Assembly (NCBI GenBank): GCA_903887375.1
Contig: CAISPN010000015.1
Coordinates: forward strand, 1 to 45,082
Origin: an uncultured cyanobacterium
Lineage (GTDB): Bacteria > Cyanobacteriota > Cyanobacteriia > Cyanobacteriales > Microcystaceae
Direction: 5' to 3'
Length of the DNA stretch: 45,082 nt
Made by a program: the position numbers and the translations under genes
The notes under the pieces: generated by a model
Database searches by the model: none
Told to the model about the DNA's origin: nothing
The model's input: the letters and a program-made list of their open reading frames with translations, nothing else
In this document: positions 1 through 8,937 of the stretch, piece after piece
Layout: each line of letters begins with the position of its first letter
Numbering within the stretch: the first letter of the stretch is position 1

Positions 1-1177
1 CCAATCAATCCTAGCTTCTCCAACTGCAACAGTAGCAGCACAGGCTGTCTCTGACGTTTCTACCCAAACTGCTACTACTTCAAGTAACAATCTACCCCCA
101 CAGATCCACATAACCAATCCGACAGTCTCTGAAAAAGATGGCAAGGTTAACTTCCTGTTAACTCGTACAGGAGATGCCAGTAAATATCTAGCCGCGCGCT
201 ATTTCACCATAGACCAAGGAGCCAAAGCTGGATTAAATTATCTTGCAGCAGCAGGACAATTAGTCTTCGAGCCAGGTCAAGTTAGCAAAACAATCACTGT
301 AGAGCTACCACAAAACCAAATCTATACTGGCAAACAACAATTCCAAGTAGAAGCGGCAATCACTAAAGAAAGCTCTACCCCAATTTCAAGCTGGTCTGTT
401 GCGCTAACAGATACTAATGGCTCTCTAGTAAGACAGTGGACTCATGAGCTTACTCCTACGGTAGCTTTACCTACTGATCCAGTAAATCCCTTAAGCAACA
501 CTACAGGAGAGTTTGATTTCTATGTAACAGCCGATAAAAATGGCCAAGCAACTCTATCTTTCAACGTCACTGGAGATCCTAAAGCTAATGGAATTTATGT
601 TCAAAATGCTAATGGAAAATGGGTAAACTTTGTTAATAATGGCAGTACTGGGGTTGTAATTAGCGACAACTCAGATGGGACTAAAACTGTTAAGCTCAAC
701 TTCCAAGATGGCGGTAGGGGGGATTCAGATGCTTCTGTTAATGGAGTAATTAAAGTCAACTTAGCAATAACAAATTCTCCCTTAAAAACAGTAGTTGGTA
801 CTCCTTTAAAAGATACTTTGACAGGTAGTAGTCAAGCAACCCAAATAATAGGTCTAGGTGGCGGGGATACTCTTACAGGTAATGCTGGATTGGTTAATGA
901 GTTTACTTATACTTCTGCAACTGAAACAGGTAGTATCATCACCAACTTCCAAACTGGTAAGGATGTAATTAACTTGCGAGAAGTGTTAGATAGTTTAAAT
1001 TACCAAGGCAGTGATCCTATCGCAGATCATTATGTGGGCTTTAAACACATAGCTAGCGGCACTTTTGTAACCCTAGATAATGATGGTTTAGGTACTAAAG
1101 ATATTGCCCGCAACTTTATCTTTGTTAAAGGAGTGAGCGAGAATCAGTTGCACAGCCTGAATAACTTTGTGTTCTAG
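1..1177 (+). CDS. Calx-beta / choice-of-anchor-U / RTX-type secreted protein, 3' part
   Basis: The gene is cut by the window start; reading from position 2, the frame is open without a stop to TAG at 1175-1177, giving about 391 residues. A Calx-beta-like segment comes first (about residues 35-125, with SEKDGKVNF and the LVFEPGQ strand). A segment like the choice-of-anchor-U domain follows (about 160-255, with GIYVQNANGKW and the DGGRGDSD...NGVI signature). The last 120 residues look like the C-terminal type I secretion target region seen after RTX repeats (GLGGGDTLTGNAG, then ITNFQTGKDVINLREVL). The likely role is a calcium-binding surface or secreted protein exported by a type I system; the substrate is unknown. 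An internal ATG at 818 is not the start, because the frame is open far upstream. Confidence 0.8.
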   Translation, partial: QSILASPTATVAAQAVSDVSTQTATTSSNNLPPQIHITNPTVSEKDGKVNFLLTRTGDASKYLAARYFTIDQGAKAGLNYLAAAGQLVFEPGQVSKTITVELPQNQIYTGKQQFQVEAAITKESSTPISSWSVALTDTNGSLVRQWTHELTPTVALPTDPVNPLSNTTGEFDFYVTADKNGQATLSFNVTGDPKANGIYVQNANGKWVNFVNNGSTGVVISDNSDGTKTVKLNFQDGGRGDSDASVNGVIKVNLAITNSPLKTVVGTPLKDTLTGSSQATQIIGLGGGDTLTGNAGLVNEFTYTSATETGSIITNFQTGKDVINLREVLDSLNYQGSDPIADHYVGFKHIASGTFVTLDNDGLGTKDIARNFIFVKGVSENQLHSLNNFVF

Positions 1178-1187
1178 TTTAAAATCT

Positions 1188-1225
1188 CTCAGTTTGGTAG
1201 TATACACATATGCAACTAAACTGAG
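1188..1225 (+). terminator. Stem-loop after the RTX-type gene
   Basis: Arms 1188-1200 and 1213-1225 are complementary (CTCAGTTTGGTAG against CAACTAAACTGAG, with one G-T pair and one mismatch) around a 12-nt loop. It starts 10 nt after the stop codon. No run of T follows, so a Rho-independent terminator is possible but not certain. Confidence 0.45.
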
Positions 1226-1338
1226 AAAATGCAACTTTAGATCTCAGATAGCCCAAATATTTTAGATTTTCTTTAGAGCAAGATCACTTTTAAGCAATTA
1301 ACCTAGAAGTGAAGGGATGAATCAATAGTGAAATAACC

Positions 1339-2757
1339 ATGACTCAGAGAACTTTCGGTGTAATTGGCTTAGCAGTGATGGGTGAAAATCTGGCTTTAAA
1401 CGTCGAAAGCCGTGGTTTTCCCATTGCAGTCTATAACAGAACCTTTGCCAAGACAGAATCATTCATGCAAGAAAAGGGAGCCGGTAAAGATATCAAGGCT
1501 GCCTCTACCCTAGAAGAATTCGTACAACTTCTAGAGCGTCCACGTAAAATCCTAGTGATGGTCAAAGCAGGTGCGCCAGTTGATGGTGTGATTCAAGAGC
1601 TTAAACCCCTGCTAGAGCCAGGAGATATGATTATCGATGGTGGTAATTCACTTTATGAAGATACAGAAAGACGCACCAAGGAACTAGAAGCAACCGGACT
1701 AGGTTTTGTTGGTATGGGAGTCAGTGGTGGCGAGGAAGGCGCGCTGCATGGACCTAGTCTCATGCCAGGTGGTACTGAAAGTGCCTACAAAGATTTAGAA
1801 CCTATCTTGACTAAGATTGCTGCCCAAGTTGATGATGGACCTTGTGTTACCTTTATCGGTCCTGGTGGAGCTGGTCACTATGTAAAAATGGTACATAATG
1901 GCATTGAATATGGTGATATGCAGCTGATTGCTGAAGCTTATGATGTTCTAGCCAATGGACTAGGACTCAATAACCAGCAATTACATGAAGTATTTAAGCA
2001 ATGGAACGAAACTCAAGAGCTCAATTCCTTTCTCATTGAGATAACAGCTGATATTTTCAGCTATATAGATCCCCAAAGCCAAAAGCCCTTGATCGACATG
2101 ATTGTTGATGCTGCAGGCCAAAAAGGAACTGGCTTATGGACGATTATTAACTCCTTAAAGCTAGGCGTTCCTATACCTACTATGTATGCTGCTGTCTATG
2201 CCAGAAATATCTCATCGATCAAAGATGAAAGAACAAGTGCTTCTAAGCAGTTAACAGGCCCTAGTACTAAATTTGAAGGAGATATCTCCTCTTTTATTCC
2301 TAAAGTCAGAGATGCACTTTATTGCTCTAAGATATGCTCTTATGCTCAAGGTATGGCCTTGATTGCCAAAGCCTCTAGTGATTTCAATTACAATATTAAT
2401 TTGCCGGAAGTTTCACGAATCTGGAAAGGTGGCTGTATTATCAGGGCGGGTTTCTTGGATAAAATCAAAAAAGCCTTCCAAGATGATCCTCATCTAGCTA
2501 ATTTATTGTTAGCACCTGAATTTAAACAGAGCATATTAGATCGTCAACAGTCTTGGCGTGAAGTTGTCTCTTTAGCTAATAATTTGGGAATATCAGTTCC
2601 AGCTTTTAGCGCATCTTTAAGTTACTTTGATAGCTATAGAAGAGAGAGACTTCCCCAAAACCTCACTCAAGCTCAGCGCGATTATTTTGGCGCTCATACC
2701 TACGAGAGAATCGACAGGCCCAGAGGTGAGTTTTTCCATACTCAGTGGCAGTCGTAA
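1339..2757 (+). CDS. gnd: 6-phosphogluconate dehydrogenase, decarboxylating
   Basis: Converts 6-phosphogluconate to ribulose 5-phosphate, CO2 and NADPH in the oxidative pentose phosphate pathway, which cyanobacteria use in the dark. The 472 residues match the usual length. The N-terminal Rossmann motif GLAVMGENL is at 10-18, the substrate loop SGGEEGALHGPS at 129-140, and the catalytic lysine is K183 in GHYVKMVHNG, the canonical number. The C-terminal all-helical domain is complete and ends with the GEFFHTQW tail. It stands alone, 161 bp after the previous gene. The ATG start fits the family N-terminus. Confidence 0.97.
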   Translation: MTQRTFGVIGLAVMGENLALNVESRGFPIAVYNRTFAKTESFMQEKGAGKDIKAASTLEEFVQLLERPRKILVMVKAGAPVDGVIQELKPLLEPGDMIIDGGNSLYEDTERRTKELEATGLGFVGMGVSGGEEGALHGPSLMPGGTESAYKDLEPILTKIAAQVDDGPCVTFIGPGGAGHYVKMVHNGIEYGDMQLIAEAYDVLANGLGLNNQQLHEVFKQWNETQELNSFLIEITADIFSYIDPQSQKPLIDMIVDAAGQKGTGLWTIINSLKLGVPIPTMYAAVYARNISSIKDERTSASKQLTGPSTKFEGDISSFIPKVRDALYCSKICSYAQGMALIAKASSDFNYNINLPEVSRIWKGGCIIRAGFLDKIKKAFQDDPHLANLLLAPEFKQSILDRQQSWREVVSLANNLGISVPAFSASLSYFDSYRRERLPQNLTQAQRDYFGAHTYERIDRPRGEFFHTQWQS

Positions 2758-2819
2758 CAGGCTCATCTGGCCGCAGTTTTGGGGTAGAATGATTAACTAT
2801 TGAGAAATTAAGTTATTGC

Positions 2820-3638
2820 ATGAAACCCTATCTTGCGGCCGCTATCCAGATGACTAGTAAGCCAGACTTACAGTATAACTTGACACAAGCAGAGGACTTG
2901 ATTGAGCTAGCTGTTCGTCGCGGCGCAGAATTAATTGGTCTACCAGAGAACTTTTCTTTTTTGGGCAAAGAAGAAGAAAAAGTTGGTATGGCCGCGGAAA
3001 TTGCCAATCAGACCGAAAAGTTTTTGAAAACCATGGCGCAGCGTTTTCAAGTTACCCTTTTAGGTGGTGGTTTCCCTTCACTAGTCGATGGTGAACCTAG
3101 CAAAGTTCATAATACCGCGGTTTTAATTGACAAAAATGGGCAAGAGCTTGGCCGCTATAGTAAGGCTCACCTGTTTGATGTGAATGTACCAGATGGAATT
3201 ACCTACCGTGAATCCAATACAGTAGTCTCTGGTAAAGAGTTGCCCAAAGTTATAGCTTCCGAGAAATTGGGCAATATAGGCTTGTCAATCTGTTACGATG
3301 TCCGTTTTCCTGAACTTTATCGATATCTTTCAGCTCAAGGGGCTGAGATACTGGTAGTACCTGCTGCTTTTACAGCCTATACGGGCAAAGATCACTGGAG
3401 AGTTCTCCTAAGAGCAAGAGCCATTGAGAATACCTGTTATGTTATAGCGCCAGCACAAACTGGAAATCACTACGAAAGAAGATATACCCACGGACATGCC
3501 ATGATCGTCGATCCCTGGGGTCTGGTTCTAGATGATGCTGGCGAATCAATCGGTATGTCTATTGCCGAAATTAACCCAGAGCGCTTACAAGGAGTTCGCA
3601 GACAGATGCCATCTTTGCAACATAGGTTGTTTCTTTGA
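2820..3638 (+). CDS. Carbon-nitrogen hydrolase (nitrilase family, Nit1/Nit2-like amidase)
   Basis: A cytosolic amidase of the nitrilase superfamily. The Glu-Lys-Cys triad is visible: E43 in LPENFSF, K115 in RYSKAHLFD and C158 in SICYDVRFPE. The RFPELYR and HGHAMIVDPWG context is that of the Nit1/Nit2 branch, whose characterised members hydrolyse deaminated glutathione or omega-amides (metabolite repair). The 272 residues are full length. The gene lies 62 bp after gnd and 36 bp before bioB, so it may be cotranscribed with bioB. The exact substrate cannot be read from sequence. Confidence 0.88.
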   Translation: MKPYLAAAIQMTSKPDLQYNLTQAEDLIELAVRRGAELIGLPENFSFLGKEEEKVGMAAEIANQTEKFLKTMAQRFQVTLLGGGFPSLVDGEPSKVHNTAVLIDKNGQELGRYSKAHLFDVNVPDGITYRESNTVVSGKELPKVIASEKLGNIGLSICYDVRFPELYRYLSAQGAEILVVPAAFTAYTGKDHWRVLLRARAIENTCYVIAPAQTGNHYERRYTHGHAMIVDPWGLVLDDAGESIGMSIAEINPERLQGVRRQMPSLQHRLFL

Positions 3639-3674
3639 TGCTAAAATTAACTAACTTTTTATATAGATAAGCTT

Positions 3675-4730
3675 ATGGTGGTATCTCTTAGTAAAGATCT
3701 TATAACTCGCCTAGATCAATTGGCTGAGCGTATAATTTCAGGCTATAGGATTTCGAGAGCCGAGGCGATCGAATTGAGTAAAATAGAGGGGCAGGACAAT
3801 ATTCTAGAGCTATGCAGAGCTGCTAATAAGATTCGCCAAGCTCTCTGCGGTAATAAAGTAGATCTTTGTAGTATAGTCAATGTCAAGTCGGGAAACTGCT
3901 CTGAAGATTGTGGTTTTTGTGCCCAATCTTCCCATCATCCTAATCCCGATTCTCCAGTATATGGACTCAAAAGTGCTGAAGAGATAATAGCCCAAGCCAA
4001 AGCAGCTGAGGCGGCAGGAGCTAAGAGATTTTGCCTAGTTAGCCAAGGCAGAGGACCTAAATACGCCAATGTCAAATCAAAAGATTTTGCCACAATACTA
4101 GAAACAGTCGAAAAAATCATAGAGCAGACAAATATTAAGCCCTGTTGCGCTTTAGGCGAGGTTACGCAAGAACAGGCTTTAGCTCTAAGAGAAAAAGGAG
4201 TAACCCGCTACAACCATAACTTGGAAGCTAGCTCTTCTTTTTTTGGAAATATTGTATCTACCCATAGCTGGCAAGATAGAGTTGAAACCATCAAAAATCT
4301 GAAAAAAGCCGGTATCCAAGCCTGTAGTGGTGGCATTATCGGTTTAGGAGAAAGCTGGGATGATAGGATTGATTTGGCTTTTGCTCTAGCCGAACTGGAA
4401 GTTGAATCTGTTCCCCTCAATTTATTAAACGCAAGAGAAGGAACTCCCTTAGCCAATCAAAAAAGGTTAGATCCCTACGAAGCGCTCAAGTCAATTGCTA
4501 TATTTCGTTTTATACTACCAGAGCAGATTCTGCGCTATGCCGGCGGCAGAGAGGTCGTCATGGGAGAGCTACAAAACCTAGGCCTAGAATCTGGTATTAA
4601 CGCCATGCTTGTTGGGAATTATTTGACAACTTTAGGCCAGCCCCCTGAAGAAGATTATAAAATTCTCAACTCACTTGGATTAGAAGGGGGGGAGGCGCCT
4701 ATTCCGGGTGAATACCAAAAGAGAACGTAG
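3675..4730 (+). CDS. bioB: Biotin synthase
   Basis: A radical-SAM enzyme that inserts sulfur into dethiobiotin, the last step of biotin synthesis. The CX3CX2C cluster motif is C75-C79-C82 in GNCSEDCGFC. YNHNLEAS and the ACSGGIIGLGE segment, both typical of BioB, are present. At 351 residues it is a normal length. Its 3' end overlaps bioY by 23 bp in another frame, so synthesis and transport of biotin are probably translationally linked. ATG 3675 gives a usual N-terminus. Confidence 0.97.
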   Translation: MVVSLSKDLITRLDQLAERIISGYRISRAEAIELSKIEGQDNILELCRAANKIRQALCGNKVDLCSIVNVKSGNCSEDCGFCAQSSHHPNPDSPVYGLKSAEEIIAQAKAAEAAGAKRFCLVSQGRGPKYANVKSKDFATILETVEKIIEQTNIKPCCALGEVTQEQALALREKGVTRYNHNLEASSSFFGNIVSTHSWQDRVETIKNLKKAGIQACSGGIIGLGESWDDRIDLAFALAELEVESVPLNLLNAREGTPLANQKRLDPYEALKSIAIFRFILPEQILRYAGGREVVMGELQNLGLESGINAMLVGNYLTTLGQPPEEDYKILNSLGLEGGEAPIPGEYQKRT

Positions 4731-5376
4731 AAAAAGAAGAGCTCCGAGCAGCGCTCCATCACGCAGGCCAAAAAAAGACATTGCTGCTGCCGCCCCAATT
4801 CCTTGGTTAGCACAATGTATTTGGCCTTTCATTGGCTTGATGCTAACTATATTCAGCACATTTTTTCAAGCTTCAGTGATTGCTATACCCGCAGATTGGG
4901 GCAGTGGTCTGTCCAAGCATTATCTTGGGGTGACCTACCAAGTTGGGGCTGTGTTGTTAACCGGCTGTCTAGCAGGTAGAGATGCAGCTATAGTGGCCCA
5001 AATAGCTTATTTGATTTTGGGTTTGACCTCTTTGTCTGTATTTGCTCAAGGTGGAGGCTTAGATTATTGGCGAGAACCCTCTTTTGGTTATATATTGGGG
5101 TTCGTGCCAGGGGCTGGGCTATGTGGTTGGTTGGCTTTTAGGCGGCGTAATTCATTAGAAAATTTAGCTATTAGCACTTTTTGTGGTTTAGTTGTCATCC
5201 ATATTGTCGGGATCATTTACCTAATATTGATTTCCATATTTACTGGAAGTCCTGCAATTTCAGCCCTACCCGAGCTACTGCGACATTATTCATTTTTATC
5301 CCTACCTGGACAGTTTGTAATTATCTGTATCACTGCCTTAATCTCTTTCCTGCTTAGGTCCGTTTTGTTCTATTAG
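4708..5376 (+). CDS. bioY: BioY biotin transporter (ECF substrate-binding component)
   Basis: Membrane S-component for biotin uptake, working with an ECF module or alone. The 222 residues begin with a basic tail (RERRKRR at 5-11), then about six hydrophobic segments. The family stretch GVTYQVGAVLLTGCLAGRDAA lies near residue 75 and the PSFGYILGF stretch near 128. The start overlaps the end of bioB and lspA follows after 1-4 bp, so this looks like a bioB-bioY-lspA operon. The basic N-terminal extension is longer than in many BioY proteins; a later start is possible but no better one is evident. Confidence 0.9.
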   Translation: MNTKRERRKRRAPSSAPSRRPKKDIAAAAPIPWLAQCIWPFIGLMLTIFSTFFQASVIAIPADWGSGLSKHYLGVTYQVGAVLLTGCLAGRDAAIVAQIAYLILGLTSLSVFAQGGGLDYWREPSFGYILGFVPGAGLCGWLAFRRRNSLENLAISTFCGLVVIHIVGIIYLILISIFTGSPAISALPELLRHYSFLSLPGQFVIICITALISFLLRSVLFY

Positions 5377-5380
5377 AGTG

Positions 5381-5854
5381 ATGTTAAAAAATAAGTTTTT
5401 TTGGTTAATTGCTTTAGCAGGACTATTTCTAGATCAGATTTCCAAGTTATTGATTATCAAAAATTTCCCTCAAGGAACATTTCCCCTATTACCGGGTATA
5501 TTTCATCTGACCTATACTGTCAATACTGGAGCTGCTTGGAGTGTATTTCAAGGGGGAGTAAATTGGCTCAAGTGGCTTTCTTTTTTGGTTAGTCTAGGCT
5601 TAATGCTCTTTGCTTACTTTGGAAATAAGCTAAAAATGATAGAGCAGATTGGTTATGGTTTGATATTATCTGGCGCTATGGGTAATGGACTAGATCGCTT
5701 TATTCAAGGATATGTCATTGATTTTCTAGATTTTCGGCTCATTCATTTTCCTATCTTTAATATTGCCGATATCTGTATCAATTTAGGTATCATCTGCCTC
5801 TTATTGGCAGGAGTTATGGAGAAACCTAATAAAAGAAATATTCATAAAAAATAG
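5381..5854 (+). CDS. lspA: Lipoprotein signal peptidase (signal peptidase II)
   Basis: Inner-membrane aspartic peptidase that cleaves prolipoproteins before the lipid-modified cysteine. About 157 residues with four membrane helices. The conserved blocks are DQISKLL near residue 18, NTGAAWS near 48, and the catalytic aspartates D105 (GNGLDR) and D130 (NIADI). ATG 5381 is taken as the start; an in-frame GTG at 5378 directly before it is the alternative. It lies immediately after bioY and probably shares its transcript. Confidence 0.95.
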   Translation: MLKNKFFWLIALAGLFLDQISKLLIIKNFPQGTFPLLPGIFHLTYTVNTGAAWSVFQGGVNWLKWLSFLVSLGLMLFAYFGNKLKMIEQIGYGLILSGAMGNGLDRFIQGYVIDFLDFRLIHFPIFNIADICINLGIICLLLAGVMEKPNKRNIHKK

Positions 5855-5902
5855 ACCTTTTCAATTATAATTTGTTTAATTGTATATATCATAAAGAACC
5901 TC

Positions 5903-6805
5903 ATGTTTTTCCCTGCATTTCATTTAGCTGCCGTTGCTGAGTCCTGTAAAGATGGAGTAGATTTAGGTTTTCGGAGTTTAAATTGGCTACAACTGTTTGT
6001 CTTAGGGGTTGTGCAGGGAATTACTGAATTATTTCCAATCAGCAGTACTGCGCATTTGAGGATCGTTCCTGGGCTTTTGGGCTGGCCTGATCCTGGCTCT
6101 ATATTTAGTGCAATTGTTCAAATGGCTGGTTTAGCTGCGATTGTAGCCTATTTTTGGCGTGATATCAATAAACTAATTCGAGAGTCGGTGAGCGCTCTAA
6201 TTGAAGGAAATAGTAAATCTTTTTCCTTGCGTTTGACAATGGGAATCATTGTAGGAACTCTGCCAATTATAGTAGCTGGCTTGTTACTCAAGAAAACGTT
6301 AAATTCTTGCAATTCCCCTTTGCGCTCACTTTTGGTCATTGGGATTGCCTCAGTTGCTATGTCAGCTCTATTAGCTTTAGCCGAGTGGAAAGGTATCAGG
6401 CAGCGCTATTTTCAAAAACTTACTCTTCTAGATGGGCTGTTGGTTGGAATTGGCCAAGCCTTTGCCTTGATTCCAGGGGTATCACGTTCTGGCTCAACTT
6501 TGACTACTGGTCTTTTTTTGGGGATGGAGAGAGAGACTGCGGCTCGTTTTTCTTTCCTTTTGGGTATTCCAGCTATTATTTTAGCTGGGACCTCACAATT
6601 GCATGAATTGCTCAAAGCTGGATTAACCGGAAGTGATTGGTTGATGCTTGGCTTTGCTCTTTTAGTATCTACAATCTCAGCTTTTTGCGCCGTTTTTTTT
6701 CTGCTGCGTTATTTAGAAAAATATAGTACTTGGCCTTTTGTTGTCTATCGTTTTTTGATGGGCGTATTTTTAATATATTTTTCCCTCAATGGTAGGGTTT
6801 CTTAA
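5903..6805 (+). CDS. uppP: Undecaprenyl-diphosphatase (BacA/UppP family)
   Basis: Integral membrane phosphatase recycling undecaprenyl pyrophosphate for peptidoglycan and O-antigen synthesis. Both signature regions are visible: E42 in QGITELFPISSTAH and PGVSRSGST at 191-199. About eight hydrophobic helices in 300 residues. The N-terminus (first 25 residues, including AESCKDGVD) is longer than in short bacterial forms and precedes the first helix. The gene is 48 bp after lspA and 14 bp before the next glycosyltransferase gene, so it may belong to an envelope-biogenesis run. Confidence 0.95.
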   Translation: MFFPAFHLAAVAESCKDGVDLGFRSLNWLQLFVLGVVQGITELFPISSTAHLRIVPGLLGWPDPGSIFSAIVQMAGLAAIVAYFWRDINKLIRESVSALIEGNSKSFSLRLTMGIIVGTLPIIVAGLLLKKTLNSCNSPLRSLLVIGIASVAMSALLALAEWKGIRQRYFQKLTLLDGLLVGIGQAFALIPGVSRSGSTLTTGLFLGMERETAARFSFLLGIPAIILAGTSQLHELLKAGLTGSDWLMLGFALLVSTISAFCAVFFLLRYLEKYSTWPFVVYRFLMGVFLIYFSLNGRVS

Positions 6806-6819
6806 GTAAGGTTAAAAGA

Positions 6820-7815
6820 ATGAACCAAAAAATGAGCCAAAAAGTAACTATTCTCAATGTTGATATAGATAATTTCACTCAAGAGCAGTTGTTAGAGAAA
6901 CTTGGTCAAGGAGGTCTTTTGATAACTCCTAATGTGCAACAGTTGATGATTTTGCAGAAAGACCCTGAGTTCTATAGAGCCTGCCAATTGGCGGATTATC
7001 GGGTATGTGATAGCAAAATACTCATATATACCGCGAAATTTTTGGGTACACCGATTATTGAAAAACTTTCTGGTTCTGATCTTTTACCCGCATTTTGTCA
7101 ATACTACAAAGACAATGAAGATATCAAGATATTTTTATTAGGAGCAGCCGAAGGTGTCGCTCAAAAGGCTCAAAGCAATATTAATCAAAAAATTGGCAGA
7201 TCGATCATTGTAGATGTTTATTCTCCTCCAATGGGTTTTGATACATCAGAGCAAGAGTGCAAAAAAGCTATTCAAGCTATCAACCAGTCCGAAGCTAATG
7301 TTCTGGTTATTGGACTAGGCTCACCGAAGGAGGCAAAATGGATAGCTATGTATGGCCCTCAACTAAAAAAAATCAAGACGATTTTACTTCTAGGTGCAAC
7401 TATTGATTTTGAAGCTGGTAACAAGCAACGCGCTCCCAAGTGGATGAGCGAAGTGGGACTGGAATGGTTTCACCGGTTGCTTTCTGAGCCAAGACGTATG
7501 TGGAAAAGATATTTAGTGGAGTCTTTACCTTTTTTCTGGCTGATTGGCAAGCAGAAACTTGGTCTCTATAGATGTCCCTTTGAACAGGCAAATTACGCTC
7601 ACTATAATGTTCCACTTGGTCAGATTCTCCTGCAAAAAAAATTGATATCCCCAGAAGATCTTGAAGAAGCACTTGAAATAATAAATAGAGGAGATAAGAA
7701 TGCAAGAATTAGTGAAATACTTTTAGAAAAAGGACTAATCAACCACAAGCAGCTTCAACAGGCCCTGGCTGAGCAGAAAAAGAGGATGATTTTTGCAAAA
7801 AATGAACTTTCTTAA
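6820..7815 (+). CDS. WecG/TagA/CpsF-family glycosyltransferase with C-terminal MshEN-like domain
   Basis: The first 250 residues are a GT26 glycosyltransferase, as in WecG and TagA, which add ManNAc-type sugars to polyprenyl-linked precursors. Visible motifs are PNVQQL near 37, the acid D64 in YRVCDS, GLGSPKEAKW at 165-174, and the C-terminal RAPKWMSEVGLEWFHRL block at 204-220. The last 65 residues are extra: two similar half-motifs, PLGQILLQKKLIS at 265-277 and RISEILLEKGLI at 296-307, each followed by a LeuXXAL helix. These match the MshEN pattern (LGxxLxxxGLIxxxQLxxALxxQ), a known c-di-GMP-binding module in type II secretion/pilus ATPases. The gene is close behind uppP, which recycles the lipid carrier. 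An alternative start is ATG 6832. Confidence 0.88.
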   Translation: MNQKMSQKVTILNVDIDNFTQEQLLEKLGQGGLLITPNVQQLMILQKDPEFYRACQLADYRVCDSKILIYTAKFLGTPIIEKLSGSDLLPAFCQYYKDNEDIKIFLLGAAEGVAQKAQSNINQKIGRSIIVDVYSPPMGFDTSEQECKKAIQAINQSEANVLVIGLGSPKEAKWIAMYGPQLKKIKTILLLGATIDFEAGNKQRAPKWMSEVGLEWFHRLLSEPRRMWKRYLVESLPFFWLIGKQKLGLYRCPFEQANYAHYNVPLGQILLQKKLISPEDLEEALEIINRGDKNARISEILLEKGLINHKQLQQALAEQKKRMIFAKNELS

Positions 7816-7924
7816 CGCTTTTTTGGGTGATTTGTGAAGAGCTATTACAAAAGCTGAGAAATCATTGCAGATCTCGATTAAAAGGAAAGGAAGATACTTT
7901 AACTGCAATGAACTTAGAAAGACA

Positions 7925-8170
7925 ATGAGTAACATACAAAAATACAAAATGGTCTGTACTTTGACCTTTGGCGATATCTATGGTCAAATCATCGCTTGGC
8001 TGATAGTGATATTTATTACTTTGGCTACCACTTTGGCACTCTGGAGTAGTACTAGGCAGATCTATGCTTTGGCAACTGTCGGTATTGTTTTGGTTCTCTC
8101 TCTCCCTTTCTTGCTTTTTTCATTTGTGACTACTTTGTTTAATCACATTGAATTTAAATCTGAGGAATAA
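7925..8170 (+). CDS. Small two-helix membrane protein, conserved-looking, function unknown
   Basis: About 81 residues with two hydrophobic segments (about 17-35 and 46-66). The N-terminus MSNIQKYKMVCTLTFGDIYG and the ending LFNHIEF resemble a small hypothetical protein I associate with cyanobacteria, but I cannot assign a function. The open frame extends to an ATG at 7865. I prefer the ATG at 7925 because the extra 20 residues are basic and unlike the rest. It lies between the GT26 gene and rplU, with 119 bp before rplU. Confidence 0.7.
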   Translation: MSNIQKYKMVCTLTFGDIYGQIIAWLIVIFITLATTLALWSSTRQIYALATVGIVLVLSLPFLLFSFVTTLFNHIEFKSEE

Positions 8171-8289
8171 ATACCAAATAAATTTGCCAAGTTTGACCCT
8201 TTAGAGTTAAGATGAGAAATTGTCGCTCGGATCAGGTATAAACAAAAGCTGTTTAAGCTACCTGTACGGGATAATAATGAGGTAAATTT

Positions 8290-8649
8290 ATGACCTACGC
8301 GATTGTAGAGACTGGGGGAAAACAACTGAGGGTAGAGCCCGGTCGTTTTTATGACATAGAACTGCTACATCTAGATCCAGAGAGTACTTATACTATAGAT
8401 AAAGTCCTGCTGGTTAGTCATGAGCAAGAAGTTACTGTGGGACTTCCTTTTGTAGAGGGAGCAACGGTTGAAGGCACTATAGTTAAGCATTATCGTGGAC
8501 GCAAGGTCTTAGTCTACAAGATGAAACCTAAGAAAAAGACCCGCAAAAAGCGTGGTCACCGTCAAGAAATCACCAGATTGATGATTAACTCTATCTCCCT
8601 CAATGGTTCTGCTTTGGCTGTTGAAGCAACTGCTGAAGTTACAAAATAA
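8290..8649 (+). CDS. rplU: 50S ribosomal protein L21
   Basis: Large-subunit protein binding 23S rRNA. It starts MTYAIVETGGKQ, the family N-terminus, and contains the basic KMKPKKKTRKKRGHRQ patch (about 77-92) that contacts rRNA. At 119 residues it carries a short C-terminal extension relative to the E. coli protein. rpmA follows 13 bp later and ribD 14 bp after that, giving a compact operon. The 119-bp upstream spacer is likely to hold the promoter, but I could not pick a convincing -35/-10 pair. Confidence 0.97.
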   Translation: MTYAIVETGGKQLRVEPGRFYDIELLHLDPESTYTIDKVLLVSHEQEVTVGLPFVEGATVEGTIVKHYRGRKVLVYKMKPKKKTRKKRGHRQEITRLMINSISLNGSALAVEATAEVTK

Positions 8650-8662
8650 ATAGGAAAGGAAA

Positions 8663-8923
8663 ATGGCTCATAAGAAGGGAACAGGTAGTACCCGTAACGG
8701 CCGCGACTCACGCTCCAAGCGTCTTGGAGTTAAGTGCTATGGCGGTCAGACTGTAAAAGCAGGTGGTATTATTATTCGTCAGCGCGGTACGAGAATTCAT
8801 CCAGGCAACAATGTTGGCAGAGGAAGTGATGACACTCTTTTTGCTCTAGCTGAGGGCATTGTTAAATTTGAATATAAAGTAGGTGGTCGACGCAAAGTTA
8901 GCGTTTATCCTGTTTCTGCTTAG
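8663..8923 (+). CDS. rpmA: 50S ribosomal protein L27
   Basis: Large-subunit protein whose N-terminal tail reaches the peptidyl-transferase centre. 86 residues starting [20 protein letters not shown], with GVKCYGG and [16 protein letters not shown]. The N-terminus needs no protease-cleaved extension of the Firmicutes kind. A purine-rich ribosome-binding site (GGAAAGG) sits just before the ATG. Confidence 0.98.
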   Translation: MAHKKGTGSTRNGRDSRSKRLGVKCYGGQTVKAGGIIIRQRGTRIHPGNNVGRGSDDTLFALAEGIVKFEYKVGGRRKVSVYPVSA

Positions 8924-8937
8924 TTTTTTTATATTCT

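Noticed and set aside
8171-8289. Possible ribosomal-protein leader or promoter before rplU
   Set aside because: TTGACC, TAAGAT and TATAAA are present but not at workable spacings, and no convincing leader structure was found.
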